Source of the DNA: an uncultured Lachnospiraceae bacterium
Lineage (GTDB): Bacteria > Bacillota > Clostridia > Lachnospirales > Lachnospiraceae
Direction: 5' to 3'
Length of the DNA stretch: 5,657 bases
Assembly: GCA_910588895.1 (NCBI GenBank)
Contig: CAJUSS010000188.1
Coordinates: forward strand, 1 to 5,657
Positions 1 to 5,509 of this stretch are shown here, in pieces; within the stretch, counting starts at the first letter, position 1, and the number at the start of each line of letters is the position of its first letter. Both the position numbers and the translations under genes were made by a program. Below the pieces are notes generated by a model. The model made no database searches. It worked only from the letters and a program-made list of their open reading frames with translations, and had not been told where the DNA came from.

Positions 1-86
1 CAGAGGCATTGGATGAGTACGGCTTTTCCTATTCGGATGATGAGCAGAACATGATTATGAACGGTTCGCATCCGCTCTATGCATAG
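1..86 (+). CDS. 3' end of an unidentified gene (partial)
   Basis: The frame beginning at base 3 is open from the window edge and ends in TAG at 84-86. The 27 visible residues end in NGSHPLYA and hold an acidic stretch (SDDEQ). The other two forward frames stop early (52-54 and 15-17). A 17-base gap holding a strong SD separates it from the next gene, so it fits as the preceding member of the same + strand operon. No family can be recognised from so short a tail. The context of small mobile-element genes suggests a phage or element protein, which is inference. The frame could also be fortuitous. Confidence 0.55.
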   Translation, partial: EALDEYGFSYSDDEQNMIMNGSHPLYA

Positions 87-103
87 CAGAAAGGAGAAGA
101 TCC

Positions 104-424
104 ATGCTGATAGTGAGCCAGGATAAAGAGAAAGTCCTGTTGTTCGGCATCTCATTCAATACCTTGCAATATGTAGAGATGGTAGAGCACATAGACCATA
201 AGGGGAGGGGCGGATCGATACGGCACACGATCTATATCTCGGATGGATGCCTCGAAGAGATTGCAGAGTACCCAACGAAGGAGCGATGCCTGGCCGCGTT
301 GAAGGATCTTTGTGGAGTGTATGCAGGTGGATGCTACACTGTAGAATTTTTTGACATCGCAGCGGGTGCTGTCAGACCAGGGGCTTATAAGCGGAATGTG
401 GTTTATGAATTTCCTGCAGAATGA
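104..424 (+). CDS. Small protein of phage/mobile-element type, function unknown
   Basis: This encodes 106 residues starting MLIVSQDK. The ATG at 104 is preceded by AGAAAGGAG (88-96), nine bases complementary to the 16S anti-SD, with 7-base spacing, so the start is well supported. The layout is a short beta-rich N-terminus (IVSQDKEKVLLF), a polar middle, then a motif of the form Y-x-T-x-E-R-x-x-A-L (residues 56-66) leading into a helix. From memory, small proteins with an MLIVSQDK-like start and this late 'ERA..L' helix recur in Firmicutes prophages and integrative elements with no assigned function. It has no membrane segment or signal peptide and several Cys residues (49, 62, 70, 77) without a clear metal-binding pattern. 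It lies 17 bp after the preceding partial gene and 28 bp before the ASCH gene, in one likely operon. The gene call is firm, the family assignment moderate, and the function unknown. Confidence 0.85.
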   Translation: MLIVSQDKEKVLLFGISFNTLQYVEMVEHIDHKGRGGSIRHTIYISDGCLEEIAEYPTKERCLAALKDLCGVYAGGCYTVEFFDIAAGAVRPGAYKRNVVYEFPAE

Positions 425-452
425 TAAGTTGCATGCAAAGGAGGAATGTGGA

Positions 453-788
453 ATGCTCACGCTGCAGATCAAGCGCCCATGGTTCAACATGATCCTAGGT
501 GGAGCGAAAAAAGAGGAGTACAGAGAGGTCAAACCGTATTACGATGCCCGGTTCAAGAACCTGTTCGGAGCCATCATAGTAGGCGGGGAACTACTCCAGG
601 GAGAAGATGTCCCGGAAGAGATCCGCAAGGCCCCGGTCCAGGAGGTCATATTCCGGAATGGTTATGCCTCAAATGCTCCAGATATCATGGCTAAGTGCAG
701 GCTCGCCTATGGAGAGGGACGACCGGAGTTGGGGGCAGAGCCTGGGAAGAAGTACTACATCTTGAAGATCGAAGAGGTGATCAAATGA
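453..788 (+). CDS. ASCH-domain protein
   Basis: This encodes 111 residues. Its start is fixed by AAAGGAGG (437-444) eight bases before the ATG at 453. The frame is open further upstream, but that part overlaps the previous gene and has no SD of its own. Residues 1-30 carry the ASCH signature: a beta-strand (LTLQIKR), a helix (PWFNMILGG) and then G-x-K-x-x-E-x-R as GAKKEEYR at residues 17-24. A central hydrophobic strand (FGAIIVGG) and a C-terminal strand (YYILKIEEV) complete the expected small barrel. ASCH domains are related to the PUA fold and are thought to bind RNA or modified nucleotides; some members are nucleases or amidohydrolases. Single-domain versions beginning 'MLTLQIK..WF.MI..G.K.EEYRE' are common in Firmicutes phages (from memory). 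The stop overlaps the next start as ATGA, so the two are translationally coupled. The family is confident; substrate and role are unknown. Confidence 0.9.
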   Translation: MLTLQIKRPWFNMILGGAKKEEYREVKPYYDARFKNLFGAIIVGGELLQGEDVPEEIRKAPVQEVIFRNGYASNAPDIMAKCRLAYGEGRPELGAEPGKKYYILKIEEVIK

Positions 789-1042
789 AGGCACATGGAC
801 TGACCAGAAGGACATACAAGGCCATAAAGCGGATGGACCATGGACAGATGAACGAATTTTGCGAACGCATGTACAGCAAAGGATACGAGGAAGGTAAAAA
901 GGATGCAGAAGGATTGACGGTCGATGAGATGAGATCCGTTATCCTCAGGATCAAGGGTATTGGAGAAAAGAGAGCCGCAGATATTGTGACGGCTTTGTCA
1001 CTGGCTATGGAAGACAAAGGGAAGAAGGAAGAAAAAAGGTAA
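785..1042 (+). CDS. Small helix-hairpin-helix protein, probably nucleic-acid binding
   Basis: This encodes 85 residues from the ATG at 785, which overlaps the ASCH stop (ATGA, 785-788). GAGGTGATC at 774-782, inside the last codons of the ASCH gene, matches the complement of the 16S 3' end over nine bases, and its GAGG core lies 7 bases before the ATG, so this start is well supported. The N-terminal 40 residues are basic and helical (TRRTYKAIKRMDHGQM), followed by a GYEEGKKDAEG linker. Residues 49-68 contain a helix-hairpin-helix pattern, V-I-L-R-I-K-G-I-G-E-K-R-A-A-D-I-V, with the G-h-G hairpin found in DNA-binding HhH proteins. The tail is highly charged (KGKKEEKR). It is the last gene before the terminator-like hairpin. 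A DNA- or RNA-binding accessory role is inferred from the motif and coupling; no named family is recognised. The N-terminal half resembles small unnamed phage proteins I have seen, but I cannot confirm that. Confidence 0.85.
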   Translation: MKAHGLTRRTYKAIKRMDHGQMNEFCERMYSKGYEEGKKDAEGLTVDEMRSVILRIKGIGEKRAADIVTALSLAMEDKGKKEEKR

Positions 1043-1071
1043 GGCTAGGGATGTCCATATCCCAGCAACGC

Positions 1072-1118
1072 AAGGACCTCTTGGATCGTATGGTCGTGTG
1101 ATCCGGAGGTCCTTTTCT
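1072..1118 (+). terminator. Rho-independent terminator of the small-gene operon
   Basis: AAGGACCTC (1072-1080) pairs perfectly with GAGGTCCTT (1106-1114). The inner segment GGAT (1083-1086) also pairs with ATCC (1101-1104) around a 14-base loop. The descending arm runs into TTTTCT (1113-1118). It begins 30 bp after the HhH stop and points in the + direction. The U-tract is short, so termination may be incomplete. On the - strand the stem is followed by GCGTTGC rather than a T-run, so it is not an obvious terminator for queA. A smaller hairpin, GGGAT/ATCCC, lies just before it at 1048-1063. Confidence 0.75.
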
Positions 1119-1166
1119 GCCTTCTGGCCGCCTTGGCAAGTACCTTACAAATGTGTGATCTTATGG

Positions 1167-2192
1167 CTAATATATGAACATTGCATCCCCGAAAGAAAAA
1201 AACCGATACCTCTCCCGGACCGCCTCCGCATAGGCGGCCATCACATGCTCCCTCCCGGCCAATGCACAGACCAGCATGACTAGGGTGGACTCCGGCAGAT
1301 GGAAATTGGTGATCAGGCAGTCCAGCAGCTTGAACTGATACCCCGGGTAGATGAAGATATCGGTCCAGCCGCTCCCGGCCTTTAAGCGTCCGTCCTCCCC
1401 GGCGGCCGATTCGATGGTCCGGCAGCTGGTGGTGCCCACGCAGATCACCCGCCCGCCGGCAGCTTTTGTCTCGTTGACCTTTGTGGCCTCGGTCTCCTCG
1501 ACCTGATAAAACTCCGTGTGCATATGGTGGTCCAGCACATCGTCCACCTTTACGGGACGGAAGGTGCCCAGGCCCACATGGAGGGTCACTCGGGCGATCT
1601 TTACGCCCATAGACTGGATCTTTTCCAGCAGCTCCTTTGTAAAATGGAGACCGGCGGTAGGGGCTGCCGCCGATCCCTCATGGACGGCGTACACCGTCTG
1701 ATAGCGGTCTTTATCCTTCAGCTGGTGGGTGATGTAGGGGGGCAGGGGCATCTGGCCCAGCTGGTCCAAGATCTCCTCGAAGATCCCCTCATAATGGAAC
1801 TGGATCAGGCGGTTGCCATCCTCCACGGTATCCAGTATCCTTCCGGTCAGGAGACCGTCCCCGAAGGAAACGACCGTCCCTGGCTTTGCCTTTTTTCCCG
1901 GCTTCACCAGCGTCTCCCAGATATCCTCCTCCCTCCGCTTTAAGAGGAGCAGTTCGATCTTGGCCCCGGTCTCTGTTTTTACACCGAACAGCCGGGCGGG
2001 GATCACCTTGGTGTCGTTGATCACCAGACAGTCCCCGGGCCTTAGATAGCTGGTCACATCCCGAAAGGTCTTATGCTGGATGGCCCCTGTGTCTTTATCC
2101 AGCACCAGGAGCCTGGAAGCGGCCCGGTCTGTCAAAGGATCCTGGGCGATCAGCTCCTGGGGCAGGTCAAAATAAAAATCTTTAACGTTCAT
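1167..2192 (-). CDS. queA: S-adenosylmethionine:tRNA ribosyltransferase-isomerase (QueA)
   Basis: QueA transfers and isomerises the ribosyl part of S-adenosylmethionine onto preQ1 at the wobble base (position 34) of tRNAs with GUN anticodons. This gives epoxyqueuosine, the second-last step of queuosine synthesis, in the cytosol. The 341-residue length is normal for the family. Visible signatures are FDLPQELIAQ (8-17), NDTKVIPARL (59-68), GSAAAPTAGLHFT (173-185), HVGLGTFRPV (205-214), DHHMHTEFY (221-229), GTTSCRTIES (253-262), TNFHLPESTLVMLV (295-308) and FFSFGDAM (331-338). All are intact, so the enzyme should be active. The start has GAGAGGAG upstream (complement of 2198-2205), in the 14-bp gap after the membrane-protein gene. 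The two genes therefore look co-transcribed, with queA second. The usual partner tgt is not in the window; the 3' side of queA faces the convergent small-gene operon instead. No clear terminator for queA is visible before 1118. Confidence 0.97.
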   Translation of the reverse strand: MNVKDFYFDLPQELIAQDPLTDRAASRLLVLDKDTGAIQHKTFRDVTSYLRPGDCLVINDTKVIPARLFGVKTETGAKIELLLLKRREEDIWETLVKPGKKAKPGTVVSFGDGLLTGRILDTVEDGNRLIQFHYEGIFEEILDQLGQMPLPPYITHQLKDKDRYQTVYAVHEGSAAAPTAGLHFTKELLEKIQSMGVKIARVTLHVGLGTFRPVKVDDVLDHHMHTEFYQVEETEATKVNETKAAGGRVICVGTTSCRTIESAAGEDGRLKAGSGWTDIFIYPGYQFKLLDCLITNFHLPESTLVMLVCALAGREHVMAAYAEAVRERYRFFSFGDAMFIY

Positions 2193-2206
2193 CCGTTCTC
2201 CTCTCC

Positions 2207-3322
2207 CTACGGTACGATCTGGACCTCTGCTTCGCGAGAGGTCTCTGCGGCAGAGGGAGCCGCCCCTGCGCCATCCTGTCCTCCTGCTGCGGGGGAACCT
2301 GCGCCTGCGCCATCCTGTCCTCCTATCGCAAAGGATCCATCCTCTGCGCTGCTTTGGCCATCTGTGCCAGGCGCAGCTCCCGCCGCGTCACCTGGGGCCC
2401 CGGCATCCGGGGAATCTTCTCCCTGTCCGGAGGGCTCAGTCTCTGCGCCCTCCCCGCCGGCTCCGTCCTGCCCGTCTGCCGCGGCGTCCTGCCCGATCTG
2501 GATCTCTGCGCCCTGGCTGGTCCCTCCTGTCCCGATCTGGACCTCTGCCTCATGGCGGTCCTCCTCCTGGCCGCTCCCGGCTGCGCCGCCCTGCCGTTCC
2601 AGGATGCTGTAGCTTTCCGCCAGGGATGGATCCTCCTCCAATGCCTGGCGGAGCCGTGCATAGACCTGGGTCCGCAGGAGCATGATCTCGTCGGTCCGCT
2701 CTGCGTTGGCCGCCAGCTCCAGCTCTGCCGCGGACAGGCTCTCGCTGTCGGTCAGATAGAGGCTGCCGTCTTCTTTTGTCTTGATATAATTCCACTGGAG
2801 CCCTGGGGCCAGGGTCAGAGAGTTCTTAAACTTCAGGTCATAGCTCACATAGACCAGATAACTGTCCTCGGTCAGCCCCTGCCGGGTGTAGCAGACGATG
2901 TTCCGGTAACCGTCGGTATACCGGGCGTCATACTGGAGCAGACGCCGCAGATCGTCGATACCGGTCAGATCGTCCCAGCCGAAAAGCCGATAGATCGTCT
3001 CCGCGTCCGCCGCCTGTTTTGCCGTGAAATACTGGTCGATCAGATCGCGCACCTCGGGCACCTCGCCGATGGCAAAACCGCTGTCCGCCTCTTTACCGTC
3101 CTCATCCGCTCCCGTGGAGGGATCCTCGTTGGACCCATCCGACAGGAGGCTCTCCTCCGGGATCGTCTCTTCTGGTCCCGGATGGTTTTTCCGGTCCGCC
3201 ACCAAGATCACGATCACCAAGATGAGGACCGCCAATGGCAGGAGCAGGAACTTCCCATATCGTTTTAAGTCTTCTTCCGACCAGGAACGATATCCATATC
3301 GGTTGTCACTTATCTTTCTCAT
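2207..3322 (-). CDS. Single-pass membrane protein with repeat-bearing acidic tail, function unknown
   Basis: This encodes 371 residues; GGAGG (complement of 3330-3334) sits 7 bases before the start. The layout is a basic cytoplasmic N-terminus (1-23), one hydrophobic segment (about 24-42, KFLLLPLAVLILVIVILVA), an acidic linker (45-87), a folded central region (about 88-245) and a low-complexity Gly/Ala/Asp/Glu/Gln tail (246-371). There is no lipobox or evident cleavage site, so I expect an uncleaved anchor with the bulk outside the membrane. The central region (DLIDQYFTAKQAADAETIYRL, then alternating strands such as DSYLVYVSYDLKF) resembles an NTF2/SnoaL-like alpha+beta fold; this is inference from pattern only. 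The tail holds three copies of an E-[VI]-Q-I motif and a 13-residue tandem repeat. The gene precedes queA by 14 bp and is probably co-transcribed, but nothing links it to tRNA modification. Its DNA is strikingly GC-rich in the tail. No named family is recognised. Confidence 0.88.
   Translation of the reverse strand: MRKISDNRYGYRSWSEEDLKRYGKFLLLPLAVLILVIVILVADRKNHPGPEETIPEESLLSDGSNEDPSTGADEDGKEADSGFAIGEVPEVRDLIDQYFTAKQAADAETIYRLFGWDDLTGIDDLRRLLQYDARYTDGYRNIVCYTRQGLTEDSYLVYVSYDLKFKNSLTLAPGLQWNYIKTKEDGSLYLTDSESLSAAELELAANAERTDEIMLLRTQVYARLRQALEEDPSLAESYSILERQGGAAGSGQEEDRHEAEVQIGTGGTSQGAEIQIGQDAAADGQDGAGGEGAETEPSGQGEDSPDAGAPGDAAGAAPGTDGQSSAEDGSFAIGGQDGAGAGSPAAGGQDGAGAAPSAAETSREAEVQIVP
2246..2323 (-). 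repeat. 13-codon tandem repeat in the membrane-protein tail
   Basis: Two adjacent 39-base units encode GGQDGAGAGSPAA and GGQDGAGAAPSAA (residues 334-346 and 347-359). At DNA level a 21-base stretch is identical between 2265-2285 and 2304-2324, with a period of exactly 39 bases. A related GQDGAGG occurs at residues 284-290. The unit length is a multiple of three, so gain or loss of copies would keep the frame. This is a likely site of length variation between strains. Confidence 0.85.
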
Positions 3323-3346
3323 CCACTATCCTCCGTGAAAATCTAT

Positions 3347-3401
3347 CCTAAATGAAAGCCTTCTCGTCCACCGCGATATCTGTTTTCCCATGGCTTTTAG
3401 G
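3347..3401 (-). promoter_or_regulatory. Possible hairpin in the leader of the membrane-protein/queA transcript
   Basis: AAAGCC (3355-3360) pairs with GGCTTT (3392-3397), and CCTA (3347-3350) pairs with TAGG (3398-3401) across a 4-base bulge. The loop is about 31 bases. The element would lie in the untranslated leader of the - strand transcript, between the inferred start near 3420 and the SD at 3330-3334. There is no T-run after it, so it is not a terminator, and it does not mask the SD directly. It may be fortuitous. I looked for a preQ1 riboswitch here because of queA and did not find the expected short pseudoknot pattern. Confidence 0.3.
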
Positions 3402-3426
3402 AAAGCAGGGTGCAGTGTACTCGCCT

Positions 3427-3455
3427 ATTTTAACAAGATCCCTTATAAAAATCAA
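3427..3455 (-). promoter_or_regulatory. Promoter for the membrane-protein/queA operon
   Basis: Read on the - strand: TTGATT (-35, complement of 3450-3455), a 17-base spacer, then TAAAAT (-10, complement of 3427-3432). TGT lies directly before the -10, making it an extended -10 (TGnTAAAAT). Start of transcription is expected near 3420, giving a leader of roughly 98 bases before the ATG at 3322. Spacing and both hexamers fit a housekeeping sigma factor well. The call is based on consensus only. Confidence 0.7.
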
Positions 3456-3474
3456 TCGATCCGGAAGGATTTTC

Positions 3475-3503
3475 TTGCCATCCAGCGGGCTTTCCTGTAC
3501 ACT
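3475..3503 (+). promoter_or_regulatory. Promoter for the M32 carboxypeptidase gene
   Basis: TTGCCA (-35, 3475-3480), an exact 17-base spacer and TACACT (-10, 3498-3503) match the housekeeping sigma consensus at 5/6 and 4/6 positions. Transcription should start near 3510, leaving an unusually long leader of about 138 bases before the ATG at 3648. It lies back to back with the - strand promoter, the two -35 boxes being 19 bp apart. Between them sits a small inverted repeat, ATCC-GGAA-GGAT (3459-3470). Confidence 0.65.
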
Positions 3504-3529
3504 AAAGAAAAAGATGGACAGCCCATGAT

Positions 3530-3569
3530 CTGGCGTATCCTTGTGATCTGGGAGAGAGGGATGCGCCAG
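3530..3569 (+). promoter_or_regulatory. Strong hairpin in the 5' leader of the M32 gene
   Basis: CTGGCGTATCC (3530-3540) pairs with GGATGCGCCAG (3559-3569) over 11 bp with one G-U pair. Two more weak pairs (3541-3542 with 3557-3558) leave a 14-base loop. CCCATG (3522-3527) can pair with CATGGG (3593-3598) around it, making a larger two-stem fold, while GGAC (3516-3519) with GTCC (3569-3572) is a competing pairing. TGATCTGG occurs twice, 18 bases apart (3526-3533 and 3544-3551). No U-tract follows, so it is not a plain terminator. The SD at 3631-3637 is more than 60 bases downstream. It does not match any riboswitch class I can recognise. The role is unknown; cis regulation or mRNA stability is inference. 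Confidence 0.5.
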
Positions 3570-3647
3570 TCCGCTGGGATAAAAAACATTTCCATGGGTA
3601 TATTAACCATCAGGGACGATATGGACCATAAAAGGAGAGACATAGTG

Positions 3648-5144
3648 ATGAATGAGACATTTGAAGCATTAAAGCCCCGCTTGGACCGCATCATGGCATT
3701 AAAGACCGCCATGATCTTGTTTGAATGGGATAATGAGACCCTTGCGCCCCAGAAAGCCGCCCGCCTGACCTCCAATGTGATCGGGATCTTGTCCGGCGAG
3801 TATTTTCAGGCGGTCGATGACGGCCAGGTGCGGGAGCTGGTGAAGGCCTGCCAAGGGGACCAGAGCCTGACGGAGGTGGAAAAAGCCCAGGTCCGTGAGC
3901 TGTCGAAAGAGCAGGAAAAGCTGGCCTGTATCCCCAGGGAGGAGTACCAGGACTTTGCCCGTCTGACCGCGGAGTCCACCCGCATCTGGCAGGAGGCGAA
4001 GGAAGCGGACGATTTTGAGCGGTTCGCGCCCACCCTGGAAAAGGTGATCGGCTACCAGAAGCGCTTTGCCGCTTACCGGGCAAAGGATGGGGAGAAAAAG
4101 TATGATGTGATGTTGGCCGACTATGAGCCGGGCTTTGACATGGAGCTTTTGGATGCGTTTTTTGCCACGATCAAAAAGGAACTGGTCCCACTGCTGAAGG
4201 AGGTGCAGGCCAGCAAGGTCCTGATCCGGGATGATTTTCTTAGAGGAGACTTTTCCGATAGCCAGCAGGAGAAGATCGGGCGGTTTTTGGCAGAGTATGT
4301 GGGCTTTGACTTTTCCAAGGGTGTGATGGCCACCAGCGCCCATCCCTTTACCACCAACCTCCACAACCATGACGTGCGGATCACTACCCATTACAATGAT
4401 AACCTGGACAGCTCGCTCTTTTCCGTGATCCACGAGGCCGGCCACGGGATCTACGAGTTTGGGGTCCGGGACGACCTGACCCAGACCCTGGTGGGGGAAG
4501 GGGCGTCCATGGGGATGCATGAGTCCCAGTCCCGCTTCTTTGAAAATATCATCGGGAGGAACCGGAGCTTTTGGGTGCCGATCTATGAAAAGATCCGGGA
4601 GGCCTTTCCGCAGGCCCTGACCGATATCGGTCTGGATATGTTCGTGAACGCGGTGAACAAAGCAGAGCCGGGCCTGATCCGCACGGAGGCGGATGAGCTG
4701 ACCTACAGCCTTCATGTGCTGATCCGATATGAGCTGGAGAAGGCGCTGATCGAGGAGGATATGTCGGTGGAGGATCTGCCGAAAGCCTGGGCGGATAAAT
4801 ATGAGGCCTATCTGGGGATCCGCCCGGAAACGATGAAGGAGGGAGTCCTCCAGGATATCCACTGGTCCCAGGGTTCCTTCGGCTATTTCCCTTCCTATGC
4901 GTTAGGGAGCGCCTTTGGCGCGCAGCTCTATGCCCATATGAAGAAGGAGATGGACTTTGAAGGCCTTTTGGAGGAAGGAAAAGTGGATCGGATCCGTGAG
5001 TACCTGCGGGAGCATATCCATCAGTATGGGAAGCTGAAGGACAGCCGTCAGCTCCTAAAGGACACCACCAACGAAGACTTCGATCCCCAGTACTATATAC
5101 GGTACCTGAAAGAAAAATATAAAAAACTGTACCATTTAGGATAA
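3648..5144 (+). CDS. M32 family metallocarboxypeptidase (carboxypeptidase Taq type)
   Basis: This is a cytosolic metal-dependent carboxypeptidase that removes C-terminal residues from peptides, usually with broad specificity and not before proline. It encodes 498 residues, the normal length for M32. The metal site is intact: HEAGH at 262-266 (His262, Glu263, His266) and HESQSR at 291-296, whose Glu292 lies 30 residues after the first His, the family spacing for the third ligand. Other family blocks are the N-terminal LFEWDNETLAPQKAA (24-38), SAHPFT (230-235), DVRITTHY (242-249), IRTEADELTYSLHVLIRYELE (344-364) and GYFPSYALGSAFGAQLYA (412-429). The ATG at 3648 is chosen because AAAGGAG (3631-3637) precedes it and the family N-terminus begins here. 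The frame is open back to 3390, but that stretch is unlike the family and contains the promoter. No terminator with a U-tract was found downstream. Likely role: peptide turnover. Confidence 0.96.
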   Translation: MNETFEALKPRLDRIMALKTAMILFEWDNETLAPQKAARLTSNVIGILSGEYFQAVDDGQVRELVKACQGDQSLTEVEKAQVRELSKEQEKLACIPREEYQDFARLTAESTRIWQEAKEADDFERFAPTLEKVIGYQKRFAAYRAKDGEKKYDVMLADYEPGFDMELLDAFFATIKKELVPLLKEVQASKVLIRDDFLRGDFSDSQQEKIGRFLAEYVGFDFSKGVMATSAHPFTTNLHNHDVRITTHYNDNLDSSLFSVIHEAGHGIYEFGVRDDLTQTLVGEGASMGMHESQSRFFENIIGRNRSFWVPIYEKIREAFPQALTDIGLDMFVNAVNKAEPGLIRTEADELTYSLHVLIRYELEKALIEEDMSVEDLPKAWADKYEAYLGIRPETMKEGVLQDIHWSQGSFGYFPSYALGSAFGAQLYAHMKKEMDFEGLLEEGKVDRIREYLREHIHQYGKLKDSRQLLKDTTNEDFDPQYYIRYLKEKYKKLYHLG

Positions 5145-5347
5145 GAAGGGCACCTGTGGAACGGTTGGATGGGCGATAGGGCGTCCTGGCAAAAAGAACA
5201 AAAGACAGCGGCGCACAACGAAAGGATCTGGTAAAAAGCGAGAGAGGATCAGCGGTGAGAAAGATACAAGCTTTGGAAGTGTTGCACAAAAAATAAGGCG
5301 GATATCCTTGGGATCATACACAAAAATGAACTTCTTCACAAAAAATA
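5145..5347. other. Intergenic region with A-tract boxes before the carD promoter
   Basis: I see no convincing gene here. One forward frame (5140-5379) is open for 80 codons but has no credible start codon with an SD. A 21-codon ATG frame at 5169 also lacks an SD. The right half is A-rich and holds three related boxes: CACAAAAAATA (5285-5295), CACAAAAAT (5319-5327) and CACAAAAAATA (5337-5347), the last touching the -35 element. They could act as UP elements or regulator sites. No terminator for the M32 gene is evident: the only small inverted repeats (for example ATCC/GGAT around 5305-5314) have no U-tract on the + strand. Confidence 0.5.
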
Positions 5348-5377
5348 CTGACAATTCCTTCGAAAAAATGATAAAAT
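5348..5377 (+). promoter_or_regulatory. Extended -10 promoter driving the carD-family gene
   Basis: CTGACA (-35, 5348-5353), an 18-base spacer and TAAAAT (-10, 5372-5377) are preceded by TGA at 5369-5371, so the extended -10 motif TGnTAAAAT is complete. Both hexamers match 5/6 consensus positions. An A-tract directly upstream (5340-5345) may add UP-element strength. Expected transcription start is near 5384, giving a leader of about 160 bases before the carD-type start, enough to hold the small ORF at 5432. Confidence 0.75.
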
Positions 5378-5431
5378 GATACTATATCTTGAAGAGAGGA
5401 AGGCGTTATCACGGATGAGGAGGATCACTGT

Positions 5432-5509
5432 GTGCGTTTAAGAAAGAATGGGACCAAGTTTGTTGTGGAAGAAGAGAAGGCGGAGCCGGATGGATATATC
5501 GACCAGTAG
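5432..5509 (+). CDS. Possible 25-codon leader ORF upstream of carD
   Basis: A GTG at 5432 follows AGGAGG (5418-5423) with ideal 8-base spacing, and the frame runs 25 codons to TAG at 5507-5509. The peptide begins MRLRKNGTKF and continues as an acidic stretch (VVEEEKAEPDGYIDQ). It has no membrane segment. It lies between the promoter at 5348-5377 and the carD-type start at 5543, with 33 bases after its stop. The SD quality and position argue that ribosomes initiate here. The short length, GTG start and lack of a recognised family mean it could instead be a chance ORF. The frame is open upstream to 5393 but without a usable start codon. Confidence 0.45.
   Translation: MRLRKNGTKFVVEEEKAEPDGYIDQ

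Noticed and set aside
351..452. Upstream extension of the ASCH frame from a TTG at 351
   Set aside because: It overlaps the well-supported 106-residue gene and has no SD. AAAGGAGG at 437-444 points to the ATG at 453, which begins the ASCH domain exactly.
1072..1118. Bidirectional terminator also serving queA
   Set aside because: The stem is good, but on the - strand it is followed by GCGTTGC with no T-run, so only the + direction is supported.
2354..3268. Long open frame on the + strand opposite the membrane-protein gene
   Set aside because: It is a shadow caused by GC-rich third positions of the - strand gene. It has no promoter or recognisable domain.
3323..3420. preQ1 riboswitch in the leader of the queA operon
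   Set aside because: I looked for one because of queA, but the expected compact hairpin, A-rich tail and SD overlap are not visible; only a bulged stem with a long loop is present.
3390..3647. 86-codon N-terminal extension of the M32 peptidase frame
   Set aside because: No SD stands before the ATG near 3390, the sequence is unlike any M32 N-terminus, and the best promoter and a strong hairpin lie inside it. The ATG at 3648 has a proper SD and gives the normal family length.
3699..4862. 387-codon open frame on the - strand opposite the M32 gene
   Set aside because: Antisense shadow of a clearly conserved gene with an intact catalytic site; its His/Leu/Pro-rich product looks like mirrored codon bias.
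5169..5234. 21-codon ATG frame in the M32-carD gap
   Set aside because: There is no Shine-Dalgarno site at suitable distance and no other sign of translation.
5140..5379. 80-codon open frame with a Lys/Arg-rich translation after the M32 gene
   Set aside because: It has no ATG, GTG or TTG with an SD until close to its end, and it runs into the carD promoter. It is probably chance openness of A-rich DNA.
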